Assembly: GCA_011033025.1 (NCBI GenBank) | Contig: WFMF01000041.1 | Location: forward strand, 578,706 to 642,705 | DNA length: 64,000 nt | Source of the DNA: Beroe forskalii | Lineage: Eukaryota > Ctenophora > Nuda > Beroida > Beroidae | Direction: 5' to 3' | Shown here: piece after piece, positions 35,100-47,660 of the stretch | How positions within the stretch are numbered: position 1 is the stretch's first letter | Layout: each line of letters begins with the position of its first letter | Translations under genes and position numbers: made by a program | Notes under the pieces: generated by a model | Told to the model about the DNA's origin: nothing | What the model saw: only the letters and a program-made list of their open reading frames with translations | Databases searched by the model: none

Positions 35100-37090
35100 A
35101 GACACTCACAACACGCCTCTATTAACTCAAAACACACCCCTCTCCACTCATAACACACCACTCTCAGCTCATACCACACCCCTCTCCACTCATAACCGAC
35201 CCCTTTCCAGTCATAACACACCCCTATTTACTCATAAACCGCCCCTATTTACTCAAAACACAACCCTCTCCACTCATAAGCCACCCCTCTCCACCCATAA
35301 CACACCCCTCTTCACTCATAACCGACCCCTTTCCAGTCATAACACACCCCTCTCCATTCATAACACACCCCTTCCTATGTTTTGGACACCCCAATGAAAC
35401 CACATAACATTACCACTATAGGAAGTCCACTTCATTAACACACCCCTCTCCATTCACAATAAATTAGTATCAATAACAATAGCTCAATAACAAAATACTC
35501 CACTCGTGACCCACCCCCTCTCCACTCATAACAAAAAGCCTCCCACTCATAACACCAATCTCCCACAGACCCATTATCCACTCAACATAACACTACCCTC
35601 CTACTCAAACCCCAAATTCCCCTCTCCACTTTCCCCATAACATTTACCCCTCTTCACTCATAACACACCCCTCTCCTTCATTACACACCCCTCCTCCAAA
35701 AAACCACCTCTCCCACTCATAACCCACCCCCTCTCCACTCATAAACCCTGATTTTTTCAAAAACACACCCCTCCCATCAATTAAAAACACACCCCTCCCC
35801 TATGGCCATTCCACTGACCCTATGCATTGGGGTGACTGACTGACCAAAATAGGTGTCCTCTTTCAGAGTGCCAGGAAGTACTGAGCACCCTATTTACTCA
35901 TAACCCGCCCCTATTTACTCAAAACACAACCCTCTCCACTGATAACCCACAGCTCTGAACCCAAAACAAACCCCCTCTGAAATCATAACAACCCCTCTCC
36001 ACTCATAACACACCCCTCTCCACTCATAACACACCCCTCTCCACTCATAACACACCCTTCTCCTCTCTTAACACACCTCTATCCAATCATAAGCCACCCC
36101 TTTCCACTCATAACACACCCCTCTCCACTCATAACCCACCCTTCTCCACTCGTGAGTCGACCCCACGCCCCTATCCACTCTTAACACACCCCTCTCCACT
36201 CGTGGCACACCCTCTCCACTCAGAAACCACCCTCCCCACTCACAACACACCCCCATTTACTCATAACACACCCCTCTCCACCCATAACACACCCCTTTCC
36301 ACTCATAACCCACCCCTTTCCACTCATAACACACCCCTCTCCACTCATAACCCACCCTTCTCCACTCAAAACACAGCCCTCTCCACTCTTAACACACCCC
36401 TCCACACGTGACACACCCCCTCTCCACTTAAACCCACCTACTCCCCACTCAAAACCCACCCCTCCCCACTCATAACACACCTCATAACCCACCCCTTTCC
36501 ACTCATAACACACCCCTCTCCACTCATAACCCACCCCTCTCCACTCATAACACACCCCTCTCCACTCGTAACACACCCCTCTCCACTCATAACACACCCC
36601 TCTCCACTCATAACCCACCCCTCCTCACTCATAACCTACCCCTCCCCACTCATAACACACCCCCATTTACTCATAACACACCACTCTCCACCCATAACAC
36701 ACCCCTCTTCCACTCATAACCGACCCTCCCCAGTCAAAGCCCTCCCACTCATACTCACCCCTCTCCACTCATAACCCCTATTTACTCCACAAAACACACC
36801 CTCCACCCTTTCATAAACCACCCCTCTCCACATAACCCACCCCTTTCCACTCATAACACACCCCTCTCCACTGATAACCCACCCCTTTCCACTCATAACA
36901 CACCCCTCTCCACTCATAACACACCCCTCTCCACCCATAACACACCCCTTCGCACTCATAACACACCCCTCTCCACCCATAACACACCCCTCTCCACTCA
37001 TAACACACCCCTCTCCACTCATAACACACCCCTCTCCACCCATAACACACCCTCTCCACTCATAACACACCCCTTCGCACTCATAACCCA
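35100..37090. repeat. 21 bp minisatellite (ACACCCCTCTCCACTCATAAC)
   Basis: A long array of a 21 bp C-rich unit with many variants, more uniform from about 35990 onwards. Because 21 is divisible by three, several frames stay open and give seven-residue repeats (EWRGVCY and others). The strand asymmetry (C-rich plus strand) is strong. Confidence 0.9.
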
Positions 37091-38112
37091 CATCTGAACA
37101 GCGAAAACCACTCCCATACCTCAGAGAAACCCCCTGGCTCTACAAGCGAACTTTTTCCTCACTTTTTGAGCATTTGCCTTATTTTCAAGCATTATCACAA
37201 CTTTTGGACCTTTTCCCAATTTCAAGGAAATCCCTCATTTCTGCATGCCGGCCATTGAGTAGGTAACATTTGTAGGTTGCTCACTGTTCGAATGGCCATT
37301 TCTAAAGTTAAGAATACCAAAAGTACCTATACAAGTTTCTATACAGGGGTAACTGTACTAGTACACAACATGTTCAAGCCACAAAATGACCAGTGTAAAC
37401 AGTAAAGGTTGAAAGAAAGGCGAAAACCATGCGAAATCGGTAACAAGCCAAACACACGCACGAGCAAACACACAGAAATGAACTTGGAACAAGATTTGTT
37501 TGCGCTCTCACATCCACCACACACAACACACGCGCGCAGTCTCACGTAACAGTGCTGCGGTACCTCATTCGTAGACAGTAATGTACTTTTTTACACCCTC
37601 TCGGGGTTTTTCTTTATAGAAATCCACATTTTTGAAGATAGAGACTTGGGACCTTCGAGAATCGATAGAGGATAAAATTTTGCAGTGTAGGTTGATCATA
37701 GATTTTCGATATCATGTTCCTGAGCTTCACAGTGAATCGCTGAACATAGCGCTACTTGAAAACCTCGTTTTCTGCTGCGAGGTGTTATTGATCATAACTT
37801 CTGTCATGAAAGTCGTATTCCAATGATCTTTACACCACTGAACTCCCTGTGCTGTGTTCTATCGAATGGCCATCTTCAAAATTACTCTATCCTACGTTTA
37901 GTATATGAAATGTTTGAATGACAAGTCGTAGCATTTCTCACGGCCATGACGTGTCTCATGATTATTATTATCATCATTATGTCAAAACAAAAACGCCTTA
38001 GAAAAAAGCTTAGTTTGATTTTTAAATTTTTCCGAACTCATCTGATCGTTTGACCTTCGATTCATGTTCTACTCCGAGTCTCCGTTGATTGATACTTCAA
38101 TTTCTATTTAAC

Positions 38113-38421
38113 ATGTCAAGCCATAGCATATGGCTGCTCTTTACAAAAGAGGGGGAGGAAGTGGTCTGCAAGCAGTGTACGAAGTCTTACTTTGTCGAGA
38201 GCAGTTATTCTAGTTTGTGGAATGTCAAGCCAAAATGCAGTATTGATCTTCCACAGGCTGAGATGGCAGAGTCTAAAGAAAAGCGGCCAAAAACTCAGCA
38301 AAAGTTAATCGTATCATTGCTGAGAATAGATGCCAAGAAGAAATGTATGCTGCCCTTGCAGCCGTTGATAGATTATCTTTCAACCAGGGAGCAACGAGCA
38401 GTTTCATTTAGGATGCTTTGA
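38113..38421 (+). pseudogene. hAT transposase N-terminal BED finger remnant
   Basis: The frame reads SIWLLFTKEGEEVVCKQC, with a CxxC pair and the W and F spacing of a BED zinc finger. The downstream His ligands expected after the SSLWN stretch are missing. A low-complexity Lys/Gln linker follows and the frame stops at 38421. Further hAT-like words (SSSTTIRNKVAELMF) appear in another frame near 38445-38500. BED fingers bind element ends in hAT transposases, and this one is decayed. Confidence 0.6.
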
Positions 38422-38645
38422 GGGAAAAGAAGTTCCTATTGCACAGCTCGTCGACCACCATACGCAATAAAGTGGCTGAACTAATGTTTGCGAATTCATA
38501 AATTGAAAAAATTAAAATAAATTGACGTCTACAACTGAAGTAAATTTATCGCCGATAATTATCGGTATCGTCGATAATTCACAAAAAGTTATCGATTATC
38601 GCCGTTAAAAAATTGCTACCGATAATGGAAACCCTAATACTATTT

Positions 38646-39298
38646 ACTCTGTTGAGCCGGTCATAGAGCTATCATATTTGTCCTTTTCAGCTTTTCTTTT
38701 CGTTTTTTTACCACTTCATATTCACCGATTACATTAATTCATTATTCATTTTCTTTTTGATTCCATTTTTCTGGGTGAGTTCTCTTATATTTTATGTTGC
38801 AAGAGTATCTCCATGCAGGTTGCCCACCTCTGTTCTTGCAGTGCCGCTAACACCGGGTTAACTAGACTTAGTCTTGATGACATGGCCCCAGCCCGGGCCT
38901 CGAGGTGGTGGTAGCGTGGAATACTCTTTTGTCCTATTCAAAAATCACCACTTTTGAGATGGGTGGCTCCTGGCCATTCCCACGCTGCTCATGGGGAGCA
39001 TAACCTCTGATGCTAGAGCACTCTTAGTTGCTGACAGGGGTTGTGCTTCTGTGCGGTCAGTTTGTGGCCATCTGAGATCTGATAGTGATTTTGGGACACT
39101 GAGGTTTAAAAAAAAAAAAAAAAAGCTTAACATTAGCGAAAGCTGTCAGTGTCAGACCCCTTGGTGCACGTCTGACAAAGCGAAGGTTTACAATTGAAAA
39201 TGAAGGTACTTAAATGAAACACTAAGATAAATTCAGTGAACATTTTTCCACTTATTGGGCCCAACTGATTTCCCATCGCCTAGAAATTAGAATTAAAC
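38646..39298. other. Noncoding stretch with a poly-A run
   Basis: Pyrimidine-rich sequence, then an A run at about 39107-39124 that could be a retroposed tail. No exon is recognised. Later exons of the bHLH gene might lie here or further left, but I could not place them. Confidence 0.4.
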
Positions 39299-42200
39299 CT
39301 GAGTTTCTTGTATTCCTCTTTGAAGAATTCTATCTCTGATTGCATTACATCGTTCTTCTCCTTCACATTCCTCAGCTCCTCTATCACCTGGTGGGAGGAA
39401 TGTTTTGCTTAAAAATTGAGATGTGCCCTTTTGGGCACCCCACCCCTGAATTTCAAAAATTCGACCAATCCCCACCAAAGAGTCTGAGAAAAATGTTTCT
39501 TGCGGAAATAGGGGTTTCATCTCAAATTTTGCAATTCTCATGCCAGATACCGAATACTCTCTTAATTTTTTCACTCCCCCTCTATTCCAATCCCCCAGAA
39601 TCCTTGAAATTGGGTCAATCCCCCACCTACCTTATCAGTTATCTGGCCAAAATCTTCACCCCCCTCTTTTTCTTATTCTTAGGGGATGAAGCTATGAAAT
39701 TGTCGCAGGGTAAACTGTCACGGGGTAAGTCGTCCCTTACTAGAAAACAAGGGGGCAGTCAGGAGACAAAAGGAGACAAACCGGCAGTGCCAGTTAAACA
39801 AGCTGTCATTCCCAAAGCTGTCCTTAAGGAGGTTATGCAGGCCTCGGAGAAGGAACTCGAAGGTACTTTCTACGGCAAAATAATGCTAATTTATTCCTTT
39901 TTAATGACAAATTTGTCAAATTCCCAATTTGTGACTCCTAAGACTTCCAAATTTCAAGTCTACTCAAGTGCATGTTACACTAGCCAGAGTCACTTAAGCA
40001 GTTGGCATACCGTCATAGTCTATCCGCTGTGATGGCCTCACAAAAGCTGAAATCCCTAATAAATTGAAGTAAGCCCAAGCAGAGTGTAGTGATGTAGTGT
40101 GTCAATAAATTGGTGTACAGAACACAATGCCACTGCAGTTGAAGTAAGATCGGGACTCACAATAGCCCAATAAACAGGCCATTGTTCAGGAGCCGGTTTT
40201 AACGCGACAGTTTACAAAGCAAGTCACGTGCTAATACACTGCACTCGTGATACGTCACGTGATACGTCATTACTTAGTGAGACTAGTGAGTGCAGAGCGT
40301 TTGGTAGGGGATGACTGTATTAGTACACTGCACTACAATTACACCAAACGACAACATACACAAGAGACCATTGCATAATTTCCCGCTGAGCCCTGGCCGT
40401 TTTTGGGGTAGATGTTGCAGGATGATGGGGCCTAGGGTATGGATAATGAATGGCCAGATTTCAATGGTTTCCAAATATGTAGATTTCACAAAAATCTGAC
40501 AACAAGAAACATTATTCACTATTTATTTATCTCAAACTACCCCACTTTCACTAATTACTCACCACATTATTGGACTGCTGTTTCCTGATGAGGTCACACA
40601 CAAACTGGTACGCTGAAAGGGGAAATGAATTTAGTACAATTAAAAGCTTCATTAATCAATCTTGATATAATTTTAATTGATTAAACTTTACTAATTTGAC
40701 TGAGAGGTAGCACTACGTGTCAATATGGCAGCCAGTCAAATGACAGTCATGAAATGATCGTATCACCAATCATTTTTTGAGCAGCTTTCAAGATCAATGA
40801 ACACCACCTATTGATCATGACGCTAAGTGTTAAATCGCAGCACTTTCAGCACTCTATGGTGGTCTTTAGTGGTTCACGTTACACGTGAAATGGCATGTGA
40901 TGGGTGTAGATCATCTTCTCTAGAGTCTATTTCGAAGGAAATGAGAGCTTTGAGGATGACACTTTCCTTTTCAGAAGCAACACACACCAACACACATGCT
41001 GCATGCATTTCCAAGTCATCAACTCACCACTCTAAGCTATGATAATGACGTCATCTCCACCACCCCCACTATAGCGCGTGATGGGGTGTGCACGTGCATT
41101 AAATCCAGAGTAGGTGGTGTTTTAAGTGGGCATGTGGGACATGCTGCTGATAGCACCAGGTGTAATTACAGATTACACCTTGTAATACCCTGTAGACTCC
41201 AATGTAACTCAAGGTATGGAGGGTATTTCAATGAAAGGAGGAGAGAAAAGAGATACTTCACACCTCCTCTCCTCCTCGTGGACACAAGTCCTCCTTCTCC
41301 TCCTTCCTTTATTTCGTGGTTTTCTTGACATCTGCTGCACCACCTCTCATACCGTGGCCATTTAGATGCTACTTTGTTTTATTATTAGCGTCTGATTATT
41401 ACTTTATCATTAAAGAGGGAAGGAAAGATGTGAAATGGTGTCTGTGTTACTGCTTTATTGGAGGAATGGACTATGGAGGGAGGAGGGGAGTGACATTTCA
41501 ACTCATGACAACATGAGGATTATCTTTAATATTCTAATTAATTCCTGTGTCCGTACACGTTATGTCTCTTTGTCTGTATGGTTCCTAAGTAGCTATCAGC
41601 TGACTTAGCTAAGTTCAAACATTAAGAAATCATTACTGATTACCCAAGTGATTATAGTCGGTCAGTAATCACTGATTACTGCGACTGTACTACTACAATG
41701 GTTTTGCGACTGTGATTGTCAGCATGTAGAGATGAAATGTCACGTGATAAGTTACTGATTTAGTAGTGGCAGCTGCAAGAATAAGGAGCAAAGAAAGAGA
41801 TAATTCCTATATTCGGTAACAAGCTCCCAAATAAAAAGCGCAGCTGCACTCAATGATAATTACATTGACCGCTGTTATTCCATAGGATTTAATGAACAGA
41901 ACACTTGAAATACAGTAGATAGACTCAGGACTGTCTTAGAAGATAAATTACAGGCGGCTGCAACTTAAGGTAGCTCTAGCAATCTACACCGCATACAGGA
42001 TGTCAAACTCTCATACGTCAACTTCTGGTTTTGACCTTTCGGCGTGCAAGAAAATCTATTTTTGCTAAATTTGGAACTGTAACGACTGTCAGAAACATAA
42101 TTCATGTTACCATTCATGTGCTAATCATGAACTACTTAAGCCCTTCCAATTATGAATAAGGTTCCGGTAGGGCGAATATAGCAAAAGTAAATGCTCAATG

Positions 42201-45200
42201 AGCATGCAATGAGTCTTCTTTGGGGGGGGGGGTTATGCCAGCTCAACCCACCATCTGGCAGACTGGCGCCCCGGCAAGGGTTGCTAGCTCAGCTATCAAG
42301 TATCCATGATGATTGGAGATGGATCCTGATAGAAGTAGAACTCTCTGTCATGGCCGAGAGTTGCCACCGCCTCTAGCAACAGCCGAAGGCGGTGGTCAGA
42401 GGATTCGCACCACACTAATACGGTAGGTACCTACTAGTAAATACCAGCTAAAAGGGCGTAGGGTTGGCCTTTATTACCAACGAACGAAGCCCTGCAACCA
42501 TTATAAAGACGAATTAGCTTTTGAATTAGCTTTTCTAAGCGAAAACCACTTGTTTATGCTTTAATAATGCAGTTTAGACGTCAGGTCACGTGTTAGCGGT
42601 AAGTGCTGCTGGTTGCTGTGCTTTCATCCTGACTTCCCTCATGTTTTTTGAAATTGTGAGACATTACTTATAACCCACTGATACACAGTCACTGCGGTTA
42701 TGATCCAGATGAATCCTTCACGTCGTTACATTCTCTATTTACTGCCGTATAAACTACTCCAATAATCGTGGCTTAAACCAAGAAATTTCATGACTTGTCA
42801 TATAAGGGTATATTGGGGAGTATGAAATGAAGCAGTGAGCCGGGGTACTTGTCTCTAATTGGCTGATCACCCGGTAAGGAAGAGCCTGATTGGCTGTCTT
42901 CCCCTTACAAGAAGGGGAGGGAGAGCAACTGTAGTGAGGCTGTGAAATGTTAATGATATTAAGCTCAGCAGAGCCTGCCTCAGAGCCTGAGGGTTCGTAG
43001 CCTCCTCCAAAGGAATATACCTGAGTAATGCCTTCTACAACCAATTAATTAACGCGTGCAGTGTACCACACTGTACATGGTCACGTGACTCAGCCACCCA
43101 CCAATCAACACACTGTACTGGCCTCGCTGTCCAATCACAAGCCAGCACTGGATCAGGTGGGGATCCGGCAGTGCACATACAACTTATTCTAATTGAGGGA
43201 GGACTAAACCAAACGCCCGCAGTGCCTTGTTAGAAATCATGCAAATATCGTGAATAACAAAGCCTTGAAAACCCAAATTATAAGGCCTCAACTTTTCTAT
43301 TGTGCCATGGTTTTTGTGGAACCGAGCGACACTCTCTTAAATCCAGACAAAAAGATATAGTCTGACTCTGTTGCAATTTACTTTGCAAACCAGACAGACT
43401 AGAAGAAAGACGAGGGCAAGTTCTCAAGTCAAATAAGGGAAAATACCATCATTTGAAGTAGTGTATCGTTACTGCACGGACGGGAATGAAATTTGATTGC
43501 ACGAAGCTCCAGTTTTACAGTTGAAAAGAATTATCTCAAAACTTCTAAAGTTAAAATACTTAGATATGAAAACCTTGAGTAAGTGAGGCTGAGCAGACAG
43601 CAAATACCAGGTGGAGGTGTAAGCAGCGAAACCAGTGCCCCATCAGGGACACCACAACAACCATTTAGCTAATTAGCTGGCTATTTACTCACTGGAACAC
43701 GGCACTTAAACGGTTTTCAAGAGGTGTAAACGGCACCCGCTAAATACTGCGTTTCAACCTGGACATCCAATTATCCGAAGCAAGACTTGGATTTTTTGTA
43801 GGTATTTCAGAATCCAGATCAGTGTGGTGATGATAGGGTGGCTTAACAAGGAGTAAATCTGGGGAACGGACATTTCATCTCACGACACTTCATCTCAGGA
43901 CACTTTATCTCGCAATATGTCGGCTCTATGCAAAGGTAAGGGTCTGGGTTAGGGTTAGAGTTTGGGTTAGGGTCAGGGTTAGGGTTATGGTGAGGGTCAG
44001 GACAGCCAAGGGTCTATGCAAAGGTAAGGGTCTGGGTTAGGGTTAGAGTTTGGGTTAGGGTCAGGGTTAGGGTTATGGTGAGGGTCAGGACAGGGAGATG
44101 TAGTGTCCTGAGATGAAATGTCGTGAGATTAGATGTCGCCCATCCGTAAATCTTAGATTGGTTTCTAAGCAATAATTGTTTGTCTAAAAAGCCTTCTGAT
44201 TGGCAATGGCCAATGTTCATGGACTTCGAAATGGAACCTTATCATTGGATGATAATGAATAAAATGATAATGATCGTGAGCGCATCATTCAAAAGCATAC
44301 CTGTTTCTTAAAAAGACAGGAGACTACTGGAAGTGGATAGACTTACCTTTATCTAATAATTTATTTACATATTTACATTCACCTTCTAAAGGCCTTTCTA
44401 TGTGACAATTTAAGATAAATAGGCGTTCCCCATTCGACGATCTGAGTTTAAACCTAACTGAAGATTTCAAGTCTATGCAAAGTTCAAAGTCTCGAATTTC
44501 CTGTCACCTGACTAAACCAAATTAATAACAATAATTTACCATCTTGAATCTTACCTTTAAGGAGGATGTTTTGCTGCGATTGATCGGACAGAATGCTGCA
44601 CCCAGGAATGGTCATCTTGAGAGTTTCCATGGCGGTCTTCAGACCGTCCCTCCTCTTCTGCTCGCATATCTTGTGCATCTGTCTGCGACTAGCTCGCTGC
44701 TGGTTCATCACCTCCTCCTCCACGCCGCCCACCGCCCTGGCCCGAGCAGCAGCCGCCGCCACGGCGCCCGCCGCCGCCAGGTCTGCGGACATGGTGTCTC
44801 TGTGAGGGGTGTGGGAGGAGGGGAGCTGAGAGTAGGAGTGGAGGTCTCCCTGCTGCTGTGAGATGAGGGAGGAGAGAGTCCCGGAGAAGTGCTGCGCTGG
44901 GGCGCTGGGCGGGTACATGGGGTAGCCGCCCCTGCTGGAGTTGTTATACTGGGCGGGCGGTGCAGGGTAGTGGGCGGGGGTAGCGCAGCTCCCCGCGGGA
45001 GTCTGGCTCTGGTAGAAGTGCATGCTCTGACTCAGGCTCTGCGGGTTGAAGAAGGCGGGGTTGTGGAGAACTGACGCGGAACTGTACGGGTTCTGTTCGG
45101 GATCCCGTTTGATGGACACTGCCTCGTGCGGGATCTGCTGACTGCAGCCCAGGTAGCCGCCATCCCGCTCTGCTTTGGTGGGTGGCGAGGGGAGGATGTC

Positions 45201-45362
45201 GGTGGTGGAGCTCACCTCTCCCAGATTCACTTCCAGGTTCCGGGACACGATGGAGGGGTTGGGCGGCGCCACGATGTTAGGCAGGTTAGGCACATTGTAG
45301 TCCGCAAAGTTGGCGAACTTGTTGTGCATGACGGTGCTATCGGCTGCTGACGTCAACAACAT
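39299..45362 (-). CDS. bHLH-leucine zipper transcription factor, partial
   Basis: Three exons join in phase: 44555-45362, 40563-40612 and 39299-39387. Exon 1 starts MLLTSAADSTVMHNK and encodes a Pro/Gln/Ser/Tyr-rich N terminus, an Ala-rich run, then the basic region RRQMHKICEQKRRDGLK and helix 1. The H-x3-E-x3-R pattern marks class B binding to CACGTG. Exon 2 supplies helix 2 (LKAYQFVCDLIRKQQ). Exon 3 adds a zipper-like coiled coil (VIEELRNVKEKNDVM). Exon 3 ends mid-codon at a GT, so the protein continues left. The group (Mlx/Mondo, USF or similar) is unresolved. Confidence 0.8.
39683..39862 (+). CDS. Candidate exon of an unrecognised plus-strand gene
   Basis: A strong polypyrimidine tract and TTCTTAG precede an open stretch that ends CTCGAAG/GTACTT, an acceptable donor. 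It reads a basic, Lys/Gln/Ser-rich peptide that includes AVLKEVMQASEKELE. It lies inside a bHLH intron on the opposite strand. No neighbouring exon was found, so support is weak. Confidence 0.25.
40613..44554 (-). other. First intron of the bHLH gene
   Basis: About 3.9 kb between the helix 1 and helix 2 exons. It contains five CACGTG sites (40882, 41091, 41741, 42587, 43082) and the telomere-like foldback at 43866-44147. Several short ORFs have no recognised product. Confidence 0.6.
43866..44147. mobile_element. Foldback element with a TTAGGG-like core
   Basis: The left end CGGACATTTCATCTCACGAC and the right end, its near inverse ending GTCGCCCATCCG, flank two 89 bp direct copies. Each copy is a degenerate run of GGGTTAGGGTTAGAG hexamers. 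The end sequence GGGGAACGGACATT recurs, inverted, at 52110-52131. Confidence 0.7.
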
Positions 45363-45474
45363 GATGGTGCTTTATCGGTTCAATTAATCAAGACACACAC
45401 TCACACGAAACCAAAGTGCATACAATGCGAATAGGAGGGTGCATGGCGCGCGCGTCACGCGTTTCCCTGCAGGT

Positions 45475-45519
45475 CACGTGGCTTTTACCAGGGTCACGTG
45501 ACTTGAGCCCTGTCACGTG
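45475..45519. promoter_or_regulatory. Three phased CACGTG E-boxes upstream of the bHLH gene
   Basis: CACGTG occurs at 45475-45480, 45495-45500 and 45514-45519, spaced 20 and 19 bp, about two helical turns. Each is preceded by GT, giving GTCACGTG. They lie 110-160 bp upstream of the predicted start codon. Class B bHLH-zipper proteins bind this site, so autoregulation or control by a partner is plausible but inferred. Confidence 0.6.
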
Positions 45520-47660
45520 CAGTCAGCTACGAGCTCAAGGTCAGAGCATCTGATGAGCGGTATCATTAAACGCTATTATTTCCAATCAACGGAACAGATA
45601 CTTCAGATGATAGGTGGAGTAGCTGGTTGAGGGTTCATTCGTTCATAGCTTTCATTCCATGCTGCATCCTACTCCTATAGAGGGGAGAAAAGGCATCAGG
45701 ATTAATAGTCAATTTAATGAATTGTACAAAGTAATCATATCAGAATATAATCATGCGTGCTAAAAATTGCAAGTAGCACTACATTGATAACCTCTGAATT
45801 GATAGCTTTTTACTAAAGTTTTTGATAAAGTTTTTGCTGAAGTGCAAACTGCTAAAAGTAATTAACCCTAAATTTCAGGAACATTAGACTCAAAGTCAAT
45901 ACTAGTGATTTTGTATCTCTAGAAAGCATCAATAATTGGATTAGCTATATGAGCCGAGGAGCTTTATGGATAATGTTAACACTGATACATTGTATCCTCT
46001 AAATGTAAGCAGTCAAGTTATACAGTGAAAGGATTTGGCCAAAGTCCAAACCTAAACGGTAGCTAACAAATGATAGCTAACACTTATCAAGGGATCTCGG
46101 CCGTGAAGAAACCCATCTCCATTGAAATTACATCGATACTACCAAGAAGAATATCTGCCACTCACCGGCTACCTTACGGATTTATGGGTAAATAAATGCT
46201 TTGCTAAGTTCATCTGAAAGTGTATTAATGGTCCCAGTAAATTAATGGACATATCTCATAGTGTTTAAGATGGTTCATTGGTATCCATTGGAAGTGATAG
46301 TGTGTCAATCTAATACTCTAGCTCTCATGGCTTCTGAGTTGTTATAAAGTTATAAGGCTTTGTGCCACACAGTAACAAGTGGCAAGGAGTAATGGCATTT
46401 GGAGCCCCTATCAGAGCTGATCTGAAGAACGCTACAATAATAGTTAAATTAGTACATCTGGTGCATAGCCCGTTAATTGAACCTAGTTTTGTGGGTATGA
46501 CAATGGAACTCCCCAAAACAATGCACTCCATCCCTCCCACAAAGGGAGAAGGCATCATCTGAACCGCGAGAAGCTGCCTCTAGGGCCGGTATTACTCAGA
46601 CTATTCTAAACAATCTACCCTGAACTTCCTTCCATCCTCCAACCAACAGTACGGATTAATGAGGGCATTAGCCATTTTTACAGAAATGCGAATGGTGATC
46701 ACCCTACGTATATTTCAGTATATTGCTAATTGAATTATGGGAATAGGAGTCCCAATGCTGCGTCTCAGGAAGATTCATTTCCGCCTGAGTGTCCATTTAA
46801 GTCAACATGTGACTGAATAATGAATCGGTAATATCCACTCAAAATATCCACTTTTAATATCCTCTCTCAGTTAATGAAAGGTCAAATTGCCCGGAAATAA
46901 TCCTAGTAAGACGTCCCTGACGCCAAGCCACTGTTCAGTTTAAATTATGGTACAATTAGAAGGAGCACAGAAATGAAGAATAATGAAGCAAGATAGCATA
47001 ATGGTTGCATAATGTATGGACACTGTAATATCAAGAGAATGCCGACTGCTATGTCATGGACCATGGTCCGGATTGATGAACAATGGATTGTAATTTGTAG
47101 CGAATCGAATAGTTTTCTTCAATTCGGGCGTTGTCCTCTAAATCATAATTATCTCCCATACTATTGACCTAATCATGCTGCACTTTTCATCGAAAACTTT
47201 GCAAAGCATTTCGCTACAAATGTTTCTGAGACTTAGGACCTACTGAGTTACTGGCTAAGCGAATGGTCGATGGCCTAATGGAGGAGCATCTATTAAGATA
47301 GAAAGATAGCAATGATAATAAAAGCTCTGACAAACTGAATATGACTATATTGTATTTACATTTTCACATAATAATATAAGTATTACATATAAATTTATTT
47401 ACATTTGAACTCTGATCATAAGAATCTACTGTGGAGATTTAAATTTAGTTCTTAAATAACAGGCTATCAATAAATAAAGTTGTTCGTTCTGAAATCTACT
47501 GTGATAACTGATTGTGAAGAAAAATGAGGGAAAAACACAATCGTCAATCCTGTTTCCCGTCTGAATGTGTAATCAACCTAACCCTGGCGAGGCGAAATAA
47601 TGGCGACTCATCTGGTGAAGTCAAGGGATCTTGGTCTTAAGATATTTGCTGGACAACTCA
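45520..47660. other. Intergenic region between the bHLH 5' end and the CCDC13 3' end
   Basis: AT-rich sequence of about 2.1 kb. Short overlapping ORFs near 46325-46562 exist on both strands with no recognised domain. No repeat family or RNA gene is evident. Confidence 0.5.

Larger units (their letters stand above)
32843..37910. mobile_element. Long-inverted-repeat element nested in the hAT
   Basis: The arms 32925-33395 and 37438-37908 are almost perfect inverted copies. The left arm has about 80 extra outer bases (GGTACCGCAGCTGCTAGTAC...) lost from the right. The outer sequence CTAGTACTTTGTGCGCAGTTTTGGGAA closely matches the ends of the palindromic element at 49265-53083, as does an inner segment around CATTTTTGAAGATAGAGACTT, so the two belong to one family. 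Short ORFs in the arms look like by-products. Confidence 0.75.
32538..38636 (+). mobile_element. Dead hAT-type transposon
   Basis: The element opens TAGGGTTTCC at 32538 and closes GGAAACCCTA at 38636, and ATACTATTT flanks it on both sides (32529-32537 and 38637-38645). hAT elements make 8 bp duplications, and the ninth matching base may be chance. Both subterminal regions are full of palindromic ATCGGCGATAATT-type motifs (32545-32640 and 38548-38630). A BED-finger remnant lies at 38113-38421. The interior is filled by a nested long-inverted-repeat element and two minisatellites, and no catalytic hAT domain remains. Confidence 0.8.

Noticed and set aside
36068..37091. ORFs with seven-residue repeats such as EWRGVCY
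   Set aside because: These are products of a 21 bp C-rich minisatellite with no splice, start or codon evidence.
43927..44095. Interstitial telomere or chromosome end
   Set aside because: The hexamers are degenerate, short and enclosed by inverted repeats, so a mobile element explains them better than a true telomere.
44544..45350. Plus-strand ORFs opposite the bHLH first exon
   Set aside because: The minus-strand frame joins in phase with two downstream exons and contains a clear bHLH. The plus ORFs are shadows in GC-rich sequence.
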